Positions 1 to 9,008 of a stretch of DNA of 64,000 nt are shown here, in pieces. The notes under the pieces are model-generated. The model did not search any database, had not been told where the DNA came from, and saw only the letters and a list, made by a program, of their open reading frames with translations. The position numbers were made by a program, and so were the translations under genes. Positions within the stretch are counted from its first letter, which is position 1; each line of letters starts with the position of its first letter. The stretch is from JAEINY01 sp942490535 (GTDB lineage Bacteria; Bacteroidota; Bacteroidia; Bacteroidales; Marinilabiliaceae): assembly GCA_942490535.1 (NCBI GenBank), contig CALNXQ010000005.1, forward strand, positions 2,131,778 to 2,195,777. Reading direction: 5' to 3'.

Positions 1-2093
1 TCTCTTCCTTGAGCATCCCAGGCTACAACTAAAGCGGATTTGTCAGCATCGTATGGTGTATAGGGTAAGCCACCCAAGTATCTCCATTTCATGCCGATGT
101 CCCAATTCTTTTTAAGTTTCTGATTGAGTGTTACTGTGAAAATATGGCGACTATCCCATGAAGAAGGCACATAGTCACCTTTGTAGTCTGTAAACTCACT
201 GCGTACATAGGTATAGGCGGAGGTCACACTTAATCCTTTATGGGTTCGTGTTTGGTACAAGAGTTCCAGTCCATAGGCTTTTCCTTTTGAATCAGGGGTT
301 ACTTCTTCATCGCCGAAAACGCCAAAATCACCTCCTTTACTGGCCAATGAAATGGAATCATTCACCGAGAAAGGATAGTTGTTGTAGTTTTTGAGGAATC
401 CTTCCAGGGTGATGCGGGTATGATTATTGGGGCGGTATTCTAATCCTGCCACAAAATGGTCGGCCCGGATGTATTTTAAGCCATTTTGCCGGTTAACTAA
501 TTCCCCTTGGTTGTTACGAAATCCCATGGTTGTATAGGCCGGATTCTGGTAGTAGCGGCCCGCATTCATATTTACATAAAAATCCGGTAATACCATCAGG
601 GAGGCGGCAATCCGCGGGCTGAGCTGATTTAGCAGATTGTTCATCTCCGATGAATAATTATTGGCATCCATTCTTAATGCAGCCGACAGGGTCAACCGAT
701 TATTGAATATGGGATGTGAAACAGATCCAAAGACAGACCATTTAACCAGGTTTAAATCCGAAGTGTAGTTGATTTCCTGCGGTTTTTCATTCACGAATGT
801 TCTGCTAAAAGTACGGTTGGTGTAGTTGGCGTATTCCAGGCCGCTTCCAATATTAATGGTAAAGTCATTGGGACGAGCGGTGTATTCCATGCGAAACTTA
901 TTCTCTATTTCATCTGATGTATAGTCTGATCTCAGATTTTCAGGTACTTCAATGTTATCCTGATATTTATAGGCCCGGTTGTTCAAGTGATTGCGACTCA
1001 AAACAAACGTCAGATAGCTTTTCTCCAGGTAATGTTTCCAGGAGGTTCCAATGGTGTAGTTCCATTGCTCATTGACAGGGATGTAACTGAGGATGTAGTC
1101 ATTTTCCTCTTTAGGTTCGGGTGATTTGTTTAAGGCAAAGTCATCAATGGCACCCACACCAATAAATGAAATTTCATTTTTGGCATCCAGTCGTGTTTTC
1201 GTTTTAAACTGAAAATCGGTAAAGGTAGGGAGAAAGGGTAAGCCTAAAGCATCAAATAAAAACTGCAGGTATGAGCGTCGAACGGAAGCTATAAGTCCGG
1301 TTTTTTCGCCCAGTGGGGCGGCCGTTGTTAATGATAATTCAGAGGCTCCCAAAGTACCTTTAAAGTTGGGGCGGTCATTGTTCACATCAATTTGCTTGAA
1401 TTGTAACACCGAACTAAGCGCATTCCCTTTCCCAACAGGGAAGGCGCTGGAGTAAAAATCCACCTCCCGTATAAAATCCACATTCAGGATGCCAACCGGG
1501 CCTCCTGAAGCTCCTTGAGTGGTGAAATGATTAAGGTTGGGAATTTCGATGTCATCCAAATAAAAACGATTTTCCGACGGGCCTCCACCGCGCACAATCA
1601 AATCATTTCGAAAGGTAACTGCGCTGGCAACCCCTGGAAACGATTGTAATACCTTTGATATATCCCGGTTTGCACCGGCGCTTTTCTCAATCTGATCAAT
1701 GCCGATGCGCCTGAGTGAAACAGGCGCTTCTGGTTTTTGGGCAAATGGGGAGGCGGTAATTTCAATTTCACTAAGAGATTCGGAGACCGCCTGCATCCGG
1801 ATTTCCACAAAGTTGCGTCTGATCTGGGAGATATTATATTCTTCGGTGATAACTCCTTTGTATCCTACTGAGGATAGCTGAAGACGGATAAAACCGGTTT
1901 GTAAATTCGCGAACTCAAACCGGCCCAAGGTGTCCGTCATGGTGCCTGTGGAAGAGTCAAAGATGATCACGTTGGCAAAGGGGATGGGCTCGTTGGTGAA
2001 CGCATCTTTTACCACACCTGATAAGCTTCCCTTTTGACCAAAGGATAAACAGGCAGAAAGAGTGAGAAGAAAAAGTAAATAGTAGCGGATCAT
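1..2093 (-). CDS. TonB-dependent receptor with carboxypeptidase-like N-terminal domain (partial, C-terminus outside window)
   Basis: Outer-membrane TonB-dependent transporter, cut at the window start. Reading from the ATG at 2093 gives a signal peptide (MIRYYLLFLLTLSACLSFGQ), then a CarboxypepD_reg-like beta-sandwich of about 85 residues (begins KGSLSGVVKDAFTNEPIPFA), a short linker, and a plug domain with VLQSFPGVASAV and NDLIVRGGGPSENRFYLDD, the usual plug signature. The barrel then runs open to position 1 without a stop. Substrate cannot be read from the sequence. It is divergent from the ClC gene at 2204, with about 110 bp between them. The SusC-like NVDNI box is not obvious, so a stand-alone receptor is more likely than a SusC/SusD pair, although the downstream neighbour is not visible. 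Confidence 0.88.
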   Translation of the reverse strand, partial: MIRYYLLFLLTLSACLSFGQKGSLSGVVKDAFTNEPIPFANVIIFDSSTGTMTDTLGRFEFANLQTGFIRLQLSSVGYKGVITEEYNISQIRRNFVEIRMQAVSESLSEIEITASPFAQKPEAPVSLRRIGIDQIEKSAGANRDISKVLQSFPGVASAVTFRNDLIVRGGGPSENRFYLDDIEIPNLNHFTTQGASGGPVGILNVDFIREVDFYSSAFPVGKGNALSSVLQFKQIDVNNDRPNFKGTLGASELSLTTAAPLGEKTGLIASVRRSYLQFLFDALGLPFLPTFTDFQFKTKTRLDAKNEISFIGVGAIDDFALNKSPEPKEENDYILSYIPVNEQWNYTIGTSWKHYLEKSYLTFVLSRNHLNNRAYKYQDNIEVPENLRSDYTSDEIENKFRMEYTARPNDFTINIGSGLEYANYTNRTFSRTFVNEKPQEINYTSDLNLVKWSVFGSVSHPIFNNRLTLSAALRMDANNYSSEMNNLLNQLSPRIAASLMVLPDFYVNMNAGRYYQNPAYTTMGFRNNQGELVNRQNGLKYIRADHFVAGLEYRPNNHTRITLEGFLKNYNNYPFSVNDSISLASKGGDFGVFGDEEVTPDSKGKAYGLELLYQTRTHKGLSVTSAYTYVRSEFTDYKGDYVPSSWDSRHIFTVTLNQKLKKNWDIGMKWRYLGGLPYTPYDADKSALVVAWDAQGR

Positions 2094-2203
2094 GCCTTTT
2101 TGTTTAAAGTATTGCAACAGCTATTAAACGCCCTATGGGGAAAATTGTTTTTCATGGCGAGTTATTAAAAATTGTTAACTTGGTTGCACCCAAACCCGAT
2201 TAA

Positions 2204-3979
2204 ATGGATAGAAAGTCTCTTTTTAGGAAGTTTTTAGTTTGGCGGTTACGACATGTGAGTAACCGGCAGTTTATGATGATATTAAGTGTGTTAGTCGGAA
2301 TATCATCCGGTTTGGCGGCAGTGGCCATAAAAAACTCGGTGCATTTCATTAGTCATTTGGTTTTAAAAGTACTTCAAGATAGTAAAGGAATCCTGTTTCT
2401 GATAGCACCTGCGGTGGGTATTTTATTAACGGCTTTATTCATCCGATATGTAATAAAGCGACCTGTCCGGCACGGAATACCCAACGTGTTGTATTCGATA
2501 TCGAAAAATCAAGGTCAGATGAATCGGCACAACATGGTGTCTTCCATCGTCACGAGTGCATTAACCGTTGGATTTGGGGGAAGTGTCGGGCTGGAGGGGC
2601 CGACCGTTTCCACCGGTGCTGCCATTGGTAGTAACATCGGACAGCTATTCCGATTGAATTACCGGCAGGTAAAGTTGCTGTTAGGATGTGCTTGTGCCGG
2701 TGCCATGGCGGCTATTTTTAAAGCGCCCATCGCGGCCATTGTATTTGCTCTGGAGGTAATCATGCTGGATTTAACCCTGGCATCACTGGTGCCTATATTA
2801 ATGGCTTCCATCTCAGCCGTCGTTACCTCTTATCTGTTTATGGGGAAAGAAGTGGTATATCCCTTTAAAATGGAATATACCTATGTGATGAAAGATTTGA
2901 TCTATTATGCGTTGTTGGGAGTAGGGACCGGATTCGTGGCTTCCTATTTTACCAAAGTGTATATATTGATTGAAGGTTGGTTTGAGCGGATGAAGCGAAA
3001 ACGGGTCCGGTTCTTAGTGGGTAGCTTAGGGCTTGGTGTGTTGTTGTTCTTCTTTCCTTCGCTCTATGGAGAAGGGTATGAAGTAATCAATCATGTTTTA
3101 GCTGGTAATGTGACGCATTACTTTGAAAATCCCTTTTTTGTGCATTTCGGGGATAGTTTCATTGCCTTAGCTATTTTTTTATGTGCCCTCATTGCCTTGA
3201 AGGTAATCGCCACCTCTTTAACGTTCGGAAGTGGGGGAGTGGGGGGGATTTTTGCACCTACTTTATTTATGGGCGCGCATACGGGAATGCTATTTGCTTT
3301 TGTCATCAATAAACTGGGATTTCATCACTTGCCGGTTAAAAACTTTGCATTGATCGGAATGGCTGGGCTAATAGCTGGTGTATTGCAAGCACCTCTGACG
3401 GGTTTGTTTCTGATCGCCGACTTGTCGGGTGGATATCAATTGTTTTTACCATTAATGATTACGGCCACGGTATCCTTTGCCACGGCCAAAACGTTCGAGA
3501 AACATTCAGTTTATACCCACCAGTTGGCAAAACGACGGGAGTTGTTAACGCATGATAAAGACCAGGCTGTGTTGACCATGATGGAAGTAAAAAATCTCAT
3601 TGAAACAGATTTTGCCAAAGTGTCGCTGAATGCCAATTTGGGCGATTTAGTTCAGGTGGTTTCTGAAGCGCACCGGAATTTATTTCCGGTGGTGGATGAT
3701 GACGGGATACTGCACGGCATGGTGAAAATGGATGACATTCGAAAAATTATCTTTAAACCTGAATTGTATCAAAAAGTCAAAGTGAAGGAGTTAATGTATA
3801 TGCCTGAATATTTTATTAGTCCGGATGATGCCATGGAGGATCTGGTGGAAATGTTCCGGAAATCGTCACGATTTAATATCGCTGTGATCGACAAAGGCAA
3901 ATACCTGGGTTTTATTTCCCGGGCCAATGCGTTTACGGCTTATCGCAATCATTTAAAGATGTATTCTGGAGATTATTAG
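2204..3979 (+). CDS. ClC-family chloride channel/antiporter with C-terminal CBS pair (paralogue 1)
   Basis: Inner-membrane ClC anion channel or H+/Cl- exchanger, 591 aa. About 430 residues of hydrophobic helices are followed by two CBS domains (about 455-590). The conserved loop GGSVGLEGPTV keeps the glutamate that gates or couples ClC proteins, and GSGGVGGIFAPTLFMG matches the family's second selectivity loop. The first selectivity loop, normally GSGIP, reads RHGIP, so the usual anion-coordinating serine is not present. The CBS pair suggests regulation by adenine nucleotides, as in other ClC proteins (family knowledge, not tested). A close paralogue lies at 6248. Whether it is a channel or an exchanger is not decidable here. 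Confidence 0.93.
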   Translation: MDRKSLFRKFLVWRLRHVSNRQFMMILSVLVGISSGLAAVAIKNSVHFISHLVLKVLQDSKGILFLIAPAVGILLTALFIRYVIKRPVRHGIPNVLYSISKNQGQMNRHNMVSSIVTSALTVGFGGSVGLEGPTVSTGAAIGSNIGQLFRLNYRQVKLLLGCACAGAMAAIFKAPIAAIVFALEVIMLDLTLASLVPILMASISAVVTSYLFMGKEVVYPFKMEYTYVMKDLIYYALLGVGTGFVASYFTKVYILIEGWFERMKRKRVRFLVGSLGLGVLLFFFPSLYGEGYEVINHVLAGNVTHYFENPFFVHFGDSFIALAIFLCALIALKVIATSLTFGSGGVGGIFAPTLFMGAHTGMLFAFVINKLGFHHLPVKNFALIGMAGLIAGVLQAPLTGLFLIADLSGGYQLFLPLMITATVSFATAKTFEKHSVYTHQLAKRRELLTHDKDQAVLTMMEVKNLIETDFAKVSLNANLGDLVQVVSEAHRNLFPVVDDDGILHGMVKMDDIRKIIFKPELYQKVKVKELMYMPEYFISPDDAMEDLVEMFRKSSRFNIAVIDKGKYLGFISRANAFTAYRNHLKMYSGDY

Positions 3980-3991
3980 CACATACAGCCA

Positions 3992-5029
3992 TCAGCCCTG
4001 GTCAGCCAAAAAGTTCTTGAGAACTGACTCTACCTCTTCCAGATTGTGTGTGTCCATTAATTGAGCTCTGAGGGCGGGTGCGCCATTAAAGCTATTGGTA
4101 TAAATTTTAAAGAATCGTTTGATGATCGACCAGGGTTTTTCACCGTTCCAGGTGGAGGCATAAAGTGTTGCATGAAGGCGTAAGGCATCCAGTTTCTCTT
4201 GCATGTTGGGTTCATGGCCTGGGTTGTACAACCAGGGATTGCCAAAAATTCCCCTGCCAATCATCACCCCGTCAACCCCATAGTTAAGCACTTTTTCGTA
4301 GGACTCTTCAATGGACGTAACATCACCGTTACCCAGTAATTTCATGCCCGGATTGATCTGGTTACGCAGTTGAACGGCTTTGCCAATCTCACGCCAATCA
4401 GCTTCGCCTTCCGACATCATTTTTTGAATACGGCCATGTACAATTAAGGCATCCGCTTCTGATTCCAGAAGATTTGAAATCCATTCTTCTGTCACAACGG
4501 ATTTAAATCCGATGCGTGTTTTAACGCTCAATGGCAGATGAGAAGCCTCTTTAGTGGCAGTAATGATTTCACGGGCTAGTTGTGGCGTATTAATCAGGGC
4601 CGAGCAGGCACCTTTTTTAATGATGTTCTTCATGGGGCAACCCATGTTGATGTCAATGCCGTCAAAAGGTGTTTCCTCTGCAATGTAACGAGCCGTCTTA
4701 TAAAACTTGTCCGGATCTGTGCCCCATATTTGAGCCACCATTTTAACTTCATGCTTTTTTACTAATTCCAACTCGCTCTTATTGATATTAAAACGATGGA
4801 TCACCTTCGTTTGACCAACAGGATGACAAAAACCGTCAGTTGACAGAAATTCACTAAATAAGATCGGATAATGATCAGGATGCCCCAGGCGTAAAACCAC
4901 TTCGCGGAAAACCGTATCAGTTACATCTTCCATGGGAGCCAAAGCCCAAATAGGATTGGTGGCAGATTTCCAAAAATTTGAAATGGGGTTATTCGTATTT
5001 GCAGCGCCTTCCATCTTCATCACAATCAA
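3992..5029 (-). CDS. tRNA-dihydrouridine synthase (Dus family)
   Basis: FMN-dependent reduction of uridine to dihydrouridine in tRNA, cytoplasmic, 345 aa. The TIM barrel shows APMEDVTDTVFR near the N-terminus, the catalytic-cysteine motif DINMGCPMKNIIKKGACSAL, VKTRIGFK, the flavin-phosphate region LLGNGDVTS, and VMIGRGIFGNPW. The final 60 residues form the helical Dus C-terminal domain. Several in-frame Met codons lie at residues 1, 4 and 6, so the exact start is uncertain by a few codons. It is convergent with the first ClC gene (12 bp between stops). Which tRNA position it modifies cannot be told from the sequence; Bacteroidota enzymes of this type are usually labelled DusB-like. Confidence 0.93.
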   Translation of the reverse strand: MIVMKMEGAANTNNPISNFWKSATNPIWALAPMEDVTDTVFREVVLRLGHPDHYPILFSEFLSTDGFCHPVGQTKVIHRFNINKSELELVKKHEVKMVAQIWGTDPDKFYKTARYIAEETPFDGIDINMGCPMKNIIKKGACSALINTPQLAREIITATKEASHLPLSVKTRIGFKSVVTEEWISNLLESEADALIVHGRIQKMMSEGEADWREIGKAVQLRNQINPGMKLLGNGDVTSIEESYEKVLNYGVDGVMIGRGIFGNPWLYNPGHEPNMQEKLDALRLHATLYASTWNGEKPWSIIKRFFKIYTNSFNGAPALRAQLMDTHNLEEVESVLKNFLADQG

Positions 5030-5505
5030 GTCTTATTTTTAATCGGTCTTAATAGGCTGCAAAATTAGAAACATTCCTGAAAAGGGAAAATCTAAAAGAA
5101 CGAATTCTCATTGGCAGGTATTCTGCTTACGTGATAAACATTTTTTTAGGGGGATTATAAAAGAATTTGAAAATTCCCGATGGTCTTACAAAAGCGAGGG
5201 AGGCTTTACTGAAAGGCGATCCTGAAAAGATGTTTTTTTTGCAGAAAAAAAAAATGGTGGTATCTTGAATAGGCGTTTTCGTACATCAAATGTCTAATTA
5301 GACTTTTGTAATGAAAGGTTAACTTTTTTTAACAGTATAAGCCTACGGTATGATATTGCACCTACTGTCTCTTTTTTATACTTTTGCTAGTACTTTTGCC
5401 GGGTTAGTTATTAATTCTGGCGTTATGTTGGGATAGTGTTTGAAATTCATTGAATTATCTGGAATTATTCAGCGCTTGTCGCTGCCACCTTAACCCTATT
5501 GGGCC
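5030..5505. other. 476-bp intergenic region with two promoter-like boxes
   Basis: Between the divergent dus and NUMOD4 genes. It is A+T-rich with several homopolymer runs. No open frame with a credible product was seen. The only supported elements are the tandem TACTTTTG boxes near 5379 and 5391. The last 110 bp would form a long 5' untranslated leader of the downstream gene. Confidence 0.6.
5356..5398 (+). promoter_or_regulatory. Bacteroidota-type promoter(s) for the NUMOD4 gene
   Basis: TTG at 5356-5358, 20 bp, then TACTTTTG at 5379-5386, fitting the -33 TTG / -7 TAnnTTTG pattern of Bacteroidota. A second TACTTTTG follows at 5391-5398. Transcription from either would leave a leader of roughly 100-115 nt before the ATG at 5506. 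Confidence 0.6.
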
Positions 5506-6075
5506 ATGAAACCAAAAAAAGAAGAACGTAAATTACGTAAGATTGAGGATGAAGTCTGGAAGGAGCTTTCCTTTACAGATAAGAAATACGAGATCAGTAA
5601 CTACGGCCGTATAAAAAGCTATTGTTATGACCATGACAATGGGCGCATTGTTAAACTTGGAAATATTAAAGGTTTCTTTAATGTGAGCCTGCGGGTAGAC
5701 GGTAAAAAGAAATCCTATTTAGTTCATAAACTGACTGCTGAGTACTTTGTTGAAAAGACCGCCGATGACCAGGATGTCGTGATTCATTTGGATTGGAATA
5801 AACAAAACAATTACTACCTGAATCTTCAATGGGTTACCAAGGTGGAGAGTTATAAGCGGATGCACAAAGTGTTGCAGGAGGCCCGGAAAAAAGCTGGAAA
5901 AGTGGTAACCAGCTCTAAGCTTAACAAACAAGACGTGGCCGTTATAAAAGGGATGTTAGAGAAAGGTGTTAAGCAAAATTTAATTGCTAAGATGTTTTGC
6001 GTGAGCGAAATGCAGGTGAGTCGTATTGCGCGGAAAGAGAATTGGGCTGAAATAGAACCGGTTCTGACGCTGTAA
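5506..6075 (+). CDS. NUMOD4/HNH-like protein with C-terminal helix-turn-helix
   Basis: 189-aa basic protein. Residues about 14-45 (EVWKELSF...YEISNYGRIKSY) match the NUMOD4 DNA-binding motif of homing endonucleases. Residues about 68-107 (VHKLTAEYF...HLDWNKQNNYYLNLQWV) match the HNH_3 fold, retaining the His and the Asn-Asn pair. The last 60 residues (DVAVIKGMLEKG...MQVSRIARKENW) look like a helix-turn-helix. The combination suggests a site-specific DNA-binding protein, either a stand-alone homing endonuclease or one domesticated as a regulator. It has its own promoter and a terminator at 6098, so it is monocistronic. No intron or intein was seen around it. Confidence 0.75.
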   Translation: MKPKKEERKLRKIEDEVWKELSFTDKKYEISNYGRIKSYCYDHDNGRIVKLGNIKGFFNVSLRVDGKKKSYLVHKLTAEYFVEKTADDQDVVIHLDWNKQNNYYLNLQWVTKVESYKRMHKVLQEARKKAGKVVTSSKLNKQDVAVIKGMLEKGVKQNLIAKMFCVSEMQVSRIARKENWAEIEPVLTL

Positions 6076-6097
6076 TCCGGCAAATGCATGATAACTG

Positions 6098-6124
6098 AGG
6101 CTTGTGATTCCCACAAGCCTTTTT
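6098..6124 (+). terminator. Rho-independent terminator after the NUMOD4 gene
   Basis: Perfect inverted repeat AGGCTTGTG / CACAAGCCT (6098-6106 and 6112-6120) with a 5-nt loop, followed by a T run. Confidence 0.85.
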
Positions 6125-6231
6125 AGTTTAAATTTAAAGAGTGGAAATGTTGACATTGTAAGAGAATGGTCTTTCATTACAAAGAATTGATATAAATACC
6201 TGAACCCGGGATTAGGAACTGGCATTTATAC

Positions 6232-6239
6232 TACTTTTG
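6232..6239 (+). promoter_or_regulatory. TACTTTTG -7 box abutting the second ClC gene
   Basis: TACTTTTG ends 8 bp before the ATG at 6248. A start about 6-7 nt downstream would give a nearly leaderless mRNA. No good -33 TTG was found at the expected distance, so support is moderate. The overlap argues against using the in-frame GTG at 6239 as start. Confidence 0.45.
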
Positions 6240-6247
6240 TGGCCGAT

Positions 6248-8026
6248 ATGGAAAAGGTGAGTCAATTGTTGGGGAAGTTTTTGGTATGGCGTGTGAAAAA
6301 CATTAGCCAAAAACATTTTGTGCTTTTTTTAAGTTTATTGGTCGGAATCTTCAGTGGGTTAGCTGCCGTTGTACTTAAAAATACCATTCATTTTACACAC
6401 TCTGTTTTAACCGGAAGTTTTCAGCTGGAAGGGCAGAATTACCTGTATTTGGCGTATCCAATGATAGGTATTCTCATTACTGTTTTGATCATTCGATTTT
6501 TTATTAAGGATAGTTTGGGGCATGGTGTGAGTAAGATTCTTTATGCCATTTCCAAACGGGGGGGGCACATTAAGCCGCACAATAACTATTCGTCCATTCT
6601 CACCAGTACTTTTACCATTGGTTTTGGTGGGTCGGTTGGAGCAGAGGCCCCGATTGTACTGACAGGAGCTTCTATCGGTTCTACTTTGGGGCGGTTGTTT
6701 CACATGAATTACAAAACCATCATTTTATTGATGGGTTGTGGCGCGGCCGGTGCTATTGGGGGAATTTTTAAGGCGCCCATTGCCGGTTTGGTGTTTACCC
6801 TGGAAGTGTTGATGCTCGATTTAACCATGGCATCTCTTGTCCCACTGCTGATATCGGCTGTCTCGGCGGCTACCGTAGCTTATTTCTTTTTGGGTAAAGA
6901 CGTTGAATTTGCCTTTGCCCTGGAAGCCCCGTTTCACTTGAATAACATTCCGTATTACCTGGTTTTAGGAATTTTGGCAGGTTTTATTTCATTGTATTTC
7001 ACGCGGGGCGTGATGTTTGTTGAACAGCGGTTTGGGAAGTTTAATAACCGGTATGTGAAATGGGGTGTTGGCGGTGTGATACTGAGTTTGCTGATCTTTT
7101 TATTTCCACCTCTCTATGGGGAAGGTTACAATACCATTACAGCTTTGCTAAACGGACAGAGTGCCACCATCATGGGAAATAGTTTTTTCTATGGTTTTCA
7201 TGATAATAATTGGGCCGTATTATGCTTTTTGCTGCTGCTGATAATATTTAAGGTCTTTGCGACTGCTGTCACCACGGGAAGTGGTGGAATCGGTGGTATT
7301 TTTGCCCCCACCCTGTTTATGGGAGGTGTAACGGGTTATTTCTTTGCCCGGCTGATAAATAATTTTGGATGGGTTAATTTGCCCGCCTCACATTTTACTT
7401 TAGTAGGAATGGGAGGTATGATGGCTGGTGTGATGCATGCTCCTTTAACGGCGATCTTTCTCATTGCCGAAATTACCAATGGATACGGTCTTTTTATTCC
7501 TTTAATGATCACGGCCACAATAGCCTATTTAACCATCATGTATTTTGAGCCTCACTCCATTTATACTAAGCGATTGGCAGCTAAAGGTGAATTGATTACC
7601 CACCATAAAGACAAGGCTGTTTTAACTTTAATGCGCCTTGAAAAGGTGCTGGAGAAAGATTTTAAAACAGTTCATCCAGAAATGACGTTAGGTGAATTGG
7701 TGAAAGTTATTTCAACTTCTAAACGAAATATTTTCCCGGTCCTTGATCATAATAATCAGATGACCGGTATTGTACTTCTGGATGATATTCGTGAAATCAT
7801 GTTTAATAATGAATTGTATCACGAAACCTTGGTTGAAGAGCTAATGTCTGTGCCGCCAGCCATGATTGAATGTAATGAAAATATGGATTGTGTGATGCGT
7901 AAGTTTGAAGAGACCGGTGCCTGGAATTTACCCGTTGTGGAGGATGGTAAATACCTGGGGTTCGTGTCAAAATCCAAGATTTTTTCCGTGTACCGACGGG
8001 TGTTGATTCATTTCTCCGATGAGTAA
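6248..8026 (+). CDS. ClC-family chloride channel/antiporter with C-terminal CBS pair (paralogue 2)
   Basis: 592-aa inner-membrane ClC protein, paralogous to the gene at 2204 along its whole length, starting with the shared phrase FLVWRVKNIS. The gating-glutamate loop reads GGSVGAEAPIV, so the glutamate is kept but the following glycine of GxEGP is alanine. The second loop GSGGIGGIFAPTLFMGG is conserved. The first selectivity loop is further changed (GHGVS instead of GSGIP). Two CBS domains occupy about residues 450-592. ATG 6248 was chosen because the upstream GTG lies within a promoter-like box. Divergence at the selectivity loops suggests the two paralogues do not have identical transport properties (inference). 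Confidence 0.92.
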   Translation: MEKVSQLLGKFLVWRVKNISQKHFVLFLSLLVGIFSGLAAVVLKNTIHFTHSVLTGSFQLEGQNYLYLAYPMIGILITVLIIRFFIKDSLGHGVSKILYAISKRGGHIKPHNNYSSILTSTFTIGFGGSVGAEAPIVLTGASIGSTLGRLFHMNYKTIILLMGCGAAGAIGGIFKAPIAGLVFTLEVLMLDLTMASLVPLLISAVSAATVAYFFLGKDVEFAFALEAPFHLNNIPYYLVLGILAGFISLYFTRGVMFVEQRFGKFNNRYVKWGVGGVILSLLIFLFPPLYGEGYNTITALLNGQSATIMGNSFFYGFHDNNWAVLCFLLLLIIFKVFATAVTTGSGGIGGIFAPTLFMGGVTGYFFARLINNFGWVNLPASHFTLVGMGGMMAGVMHAPLTAIFLIAEITNGYGLFIPLMITATIAYLTIMYFEPHSIYTKRLAAKGELITHHKDKAVLTLMRLEKVLEKDFKTVHPEMTLGELVKVISTSKRNIFPVLDHNNQMTGIVLLDDIREIMFNNELYHETLVEELMSVPPAMIECNENMDCVMRKFEETGAWNLPVVEDGKYLGFVSKSKIFSVYRRVLIHFSDE

Positions 8027-8046
8027 CAAAGGCGCTTATTGATGCC

Positions 8047-8490
8047 TCAATATCCAAGATAGATATTCCGGATCCATATTATTAGTATGATGCCTGAAAA
8101 AGGGATTAAAACAAAATTGGGCCATTTGTAAGTCAATAGCTTATAAAAGGAGTTGTGATTTCTTACAACGTCAAAGATTAACCACGGAACAGCAATTGTT
8201 ATAAAGAGGTGAAGCAAAGGTCCCAAAGGATGCCAGGTGAAAGCTTCTCGCCAATGGCCATGCAATATTTCAACCGTGCTACGTCCCATGCCACAACCCG
8301 GACAGGGAAATCCGGATAGTTGCTTGAATGGGCATAGCGTAATACCTGTATTTCCGGTGTACAAAATGTAGGCGTATCCCAAGAGGATACCCAATAGCAT
8401 TAAAAGTGCCAATAAGCGGTGGCGAAGCTGGCCACCAAAAGGCTTAGGCAACACGCATGAATTTTTCCAGGTTGCTATCCTTTGCGGCAT
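8047..8490 (-). CDS. DUF2752 family membrane protein
   Basis: 147-aa small membrane protein with three or four hydrophobic segments. The diagnostic DUF2752 core is FPCPGCGMGRSTVEILHG followed by WHPLGPLLHLF. The function of the family is not established. The listed start gives a 47-bp overlap with the end of the upstream TM2 gene; the first 25 residues are polar and a later start is possible. The pairing of DUF2752 with a TM2 protein suggests co-transcription, but no partner role is known to me. Confidence 0.82.
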   Translation of the reverse strand: MPQRIATWKNSCVLPKPFGGQLRHRLLALLMLLGILLGYAYILYTGNTGITLCPFKQLSGFPCPGCGMGRSTVEILHGHWREAFTWHPLGPLLHLFITIAVPWLIFDVVRNHNSFYKLLTYKWPNFVLIPFSGIILIIWIRNIYLGY

Positions 8491-8779
8491 CCATAATGAT
8501 AAAAAGATCTACCAGATACCAGAAGAATAAGCCCCCGCAGGTTAATAGTTTAGCCACACCCAGTCCCGTTTGACCAATAATGAAACGGTCAATGCCTAAC
8601 TGACCCACAATTAGAGATATTATAAAAACCATCATTGGACTACGGTATTCCTGCGATTGAATAAGAAGCATTCGTTGATCATCGGCTTCCTCCAGCTTTT
8701 GCTTAATGATGTGGAGACTATGGGCAGGAAATTTATCACTGTGCTGCGCTAAAAAATAAGTAGTGAATTGATTATCCAT
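8444..8779 (-). CDS. TM2 domain-containing protein
   Basis: 111-aa protein: about 45 soluble N-terminal residues followed by a TM2 domain with two membrane helices (FIISLIVGQLGIDRFIIGQ, then GGLFFWYLVDLFIIMDA). The GxDRFYxG-type turn between helices, here GIDRFIIG, is the TM2 signature. The ATG at 8779 (MDNQFTTYFL) was preferred over one 13 codons upstream because the extension is not TM2-like. Biological role unknown. It overlaps the DUF2752 gene downstream. Confidence 0.85.
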   Translation of the reverse strand: MDNQFTTYFLAQHSDKFPAHSLHIIKQKLEEADDQRMLLIQSQEYRSPMMVFIISLIVGQLGIDRFIIGQTGLGVAKLLTCGGLFFWYLVDLFIIMDAAKDSNLEKFMRVA

Positions 8780-9008
8780 ATGTGTGATTTTTTGAAGGTT
8801 TCTAAATATATACGGCAAAATAGCAATAAATCAATTAGGAGTGAAATAAATCATTTTTGATTCTTTTAGAAAGTTATAAACTGCAATCGGTTTTTTTTTG
8901 TCACATCGTTCAGGTAAATTTGTGAACGCGTGCGAGTAAGAAATATATTTATGGAATAATGCAGGAGAAGAATAACGAAATCTGACGCTGCAATCAAATT
9001 AAGGACTA

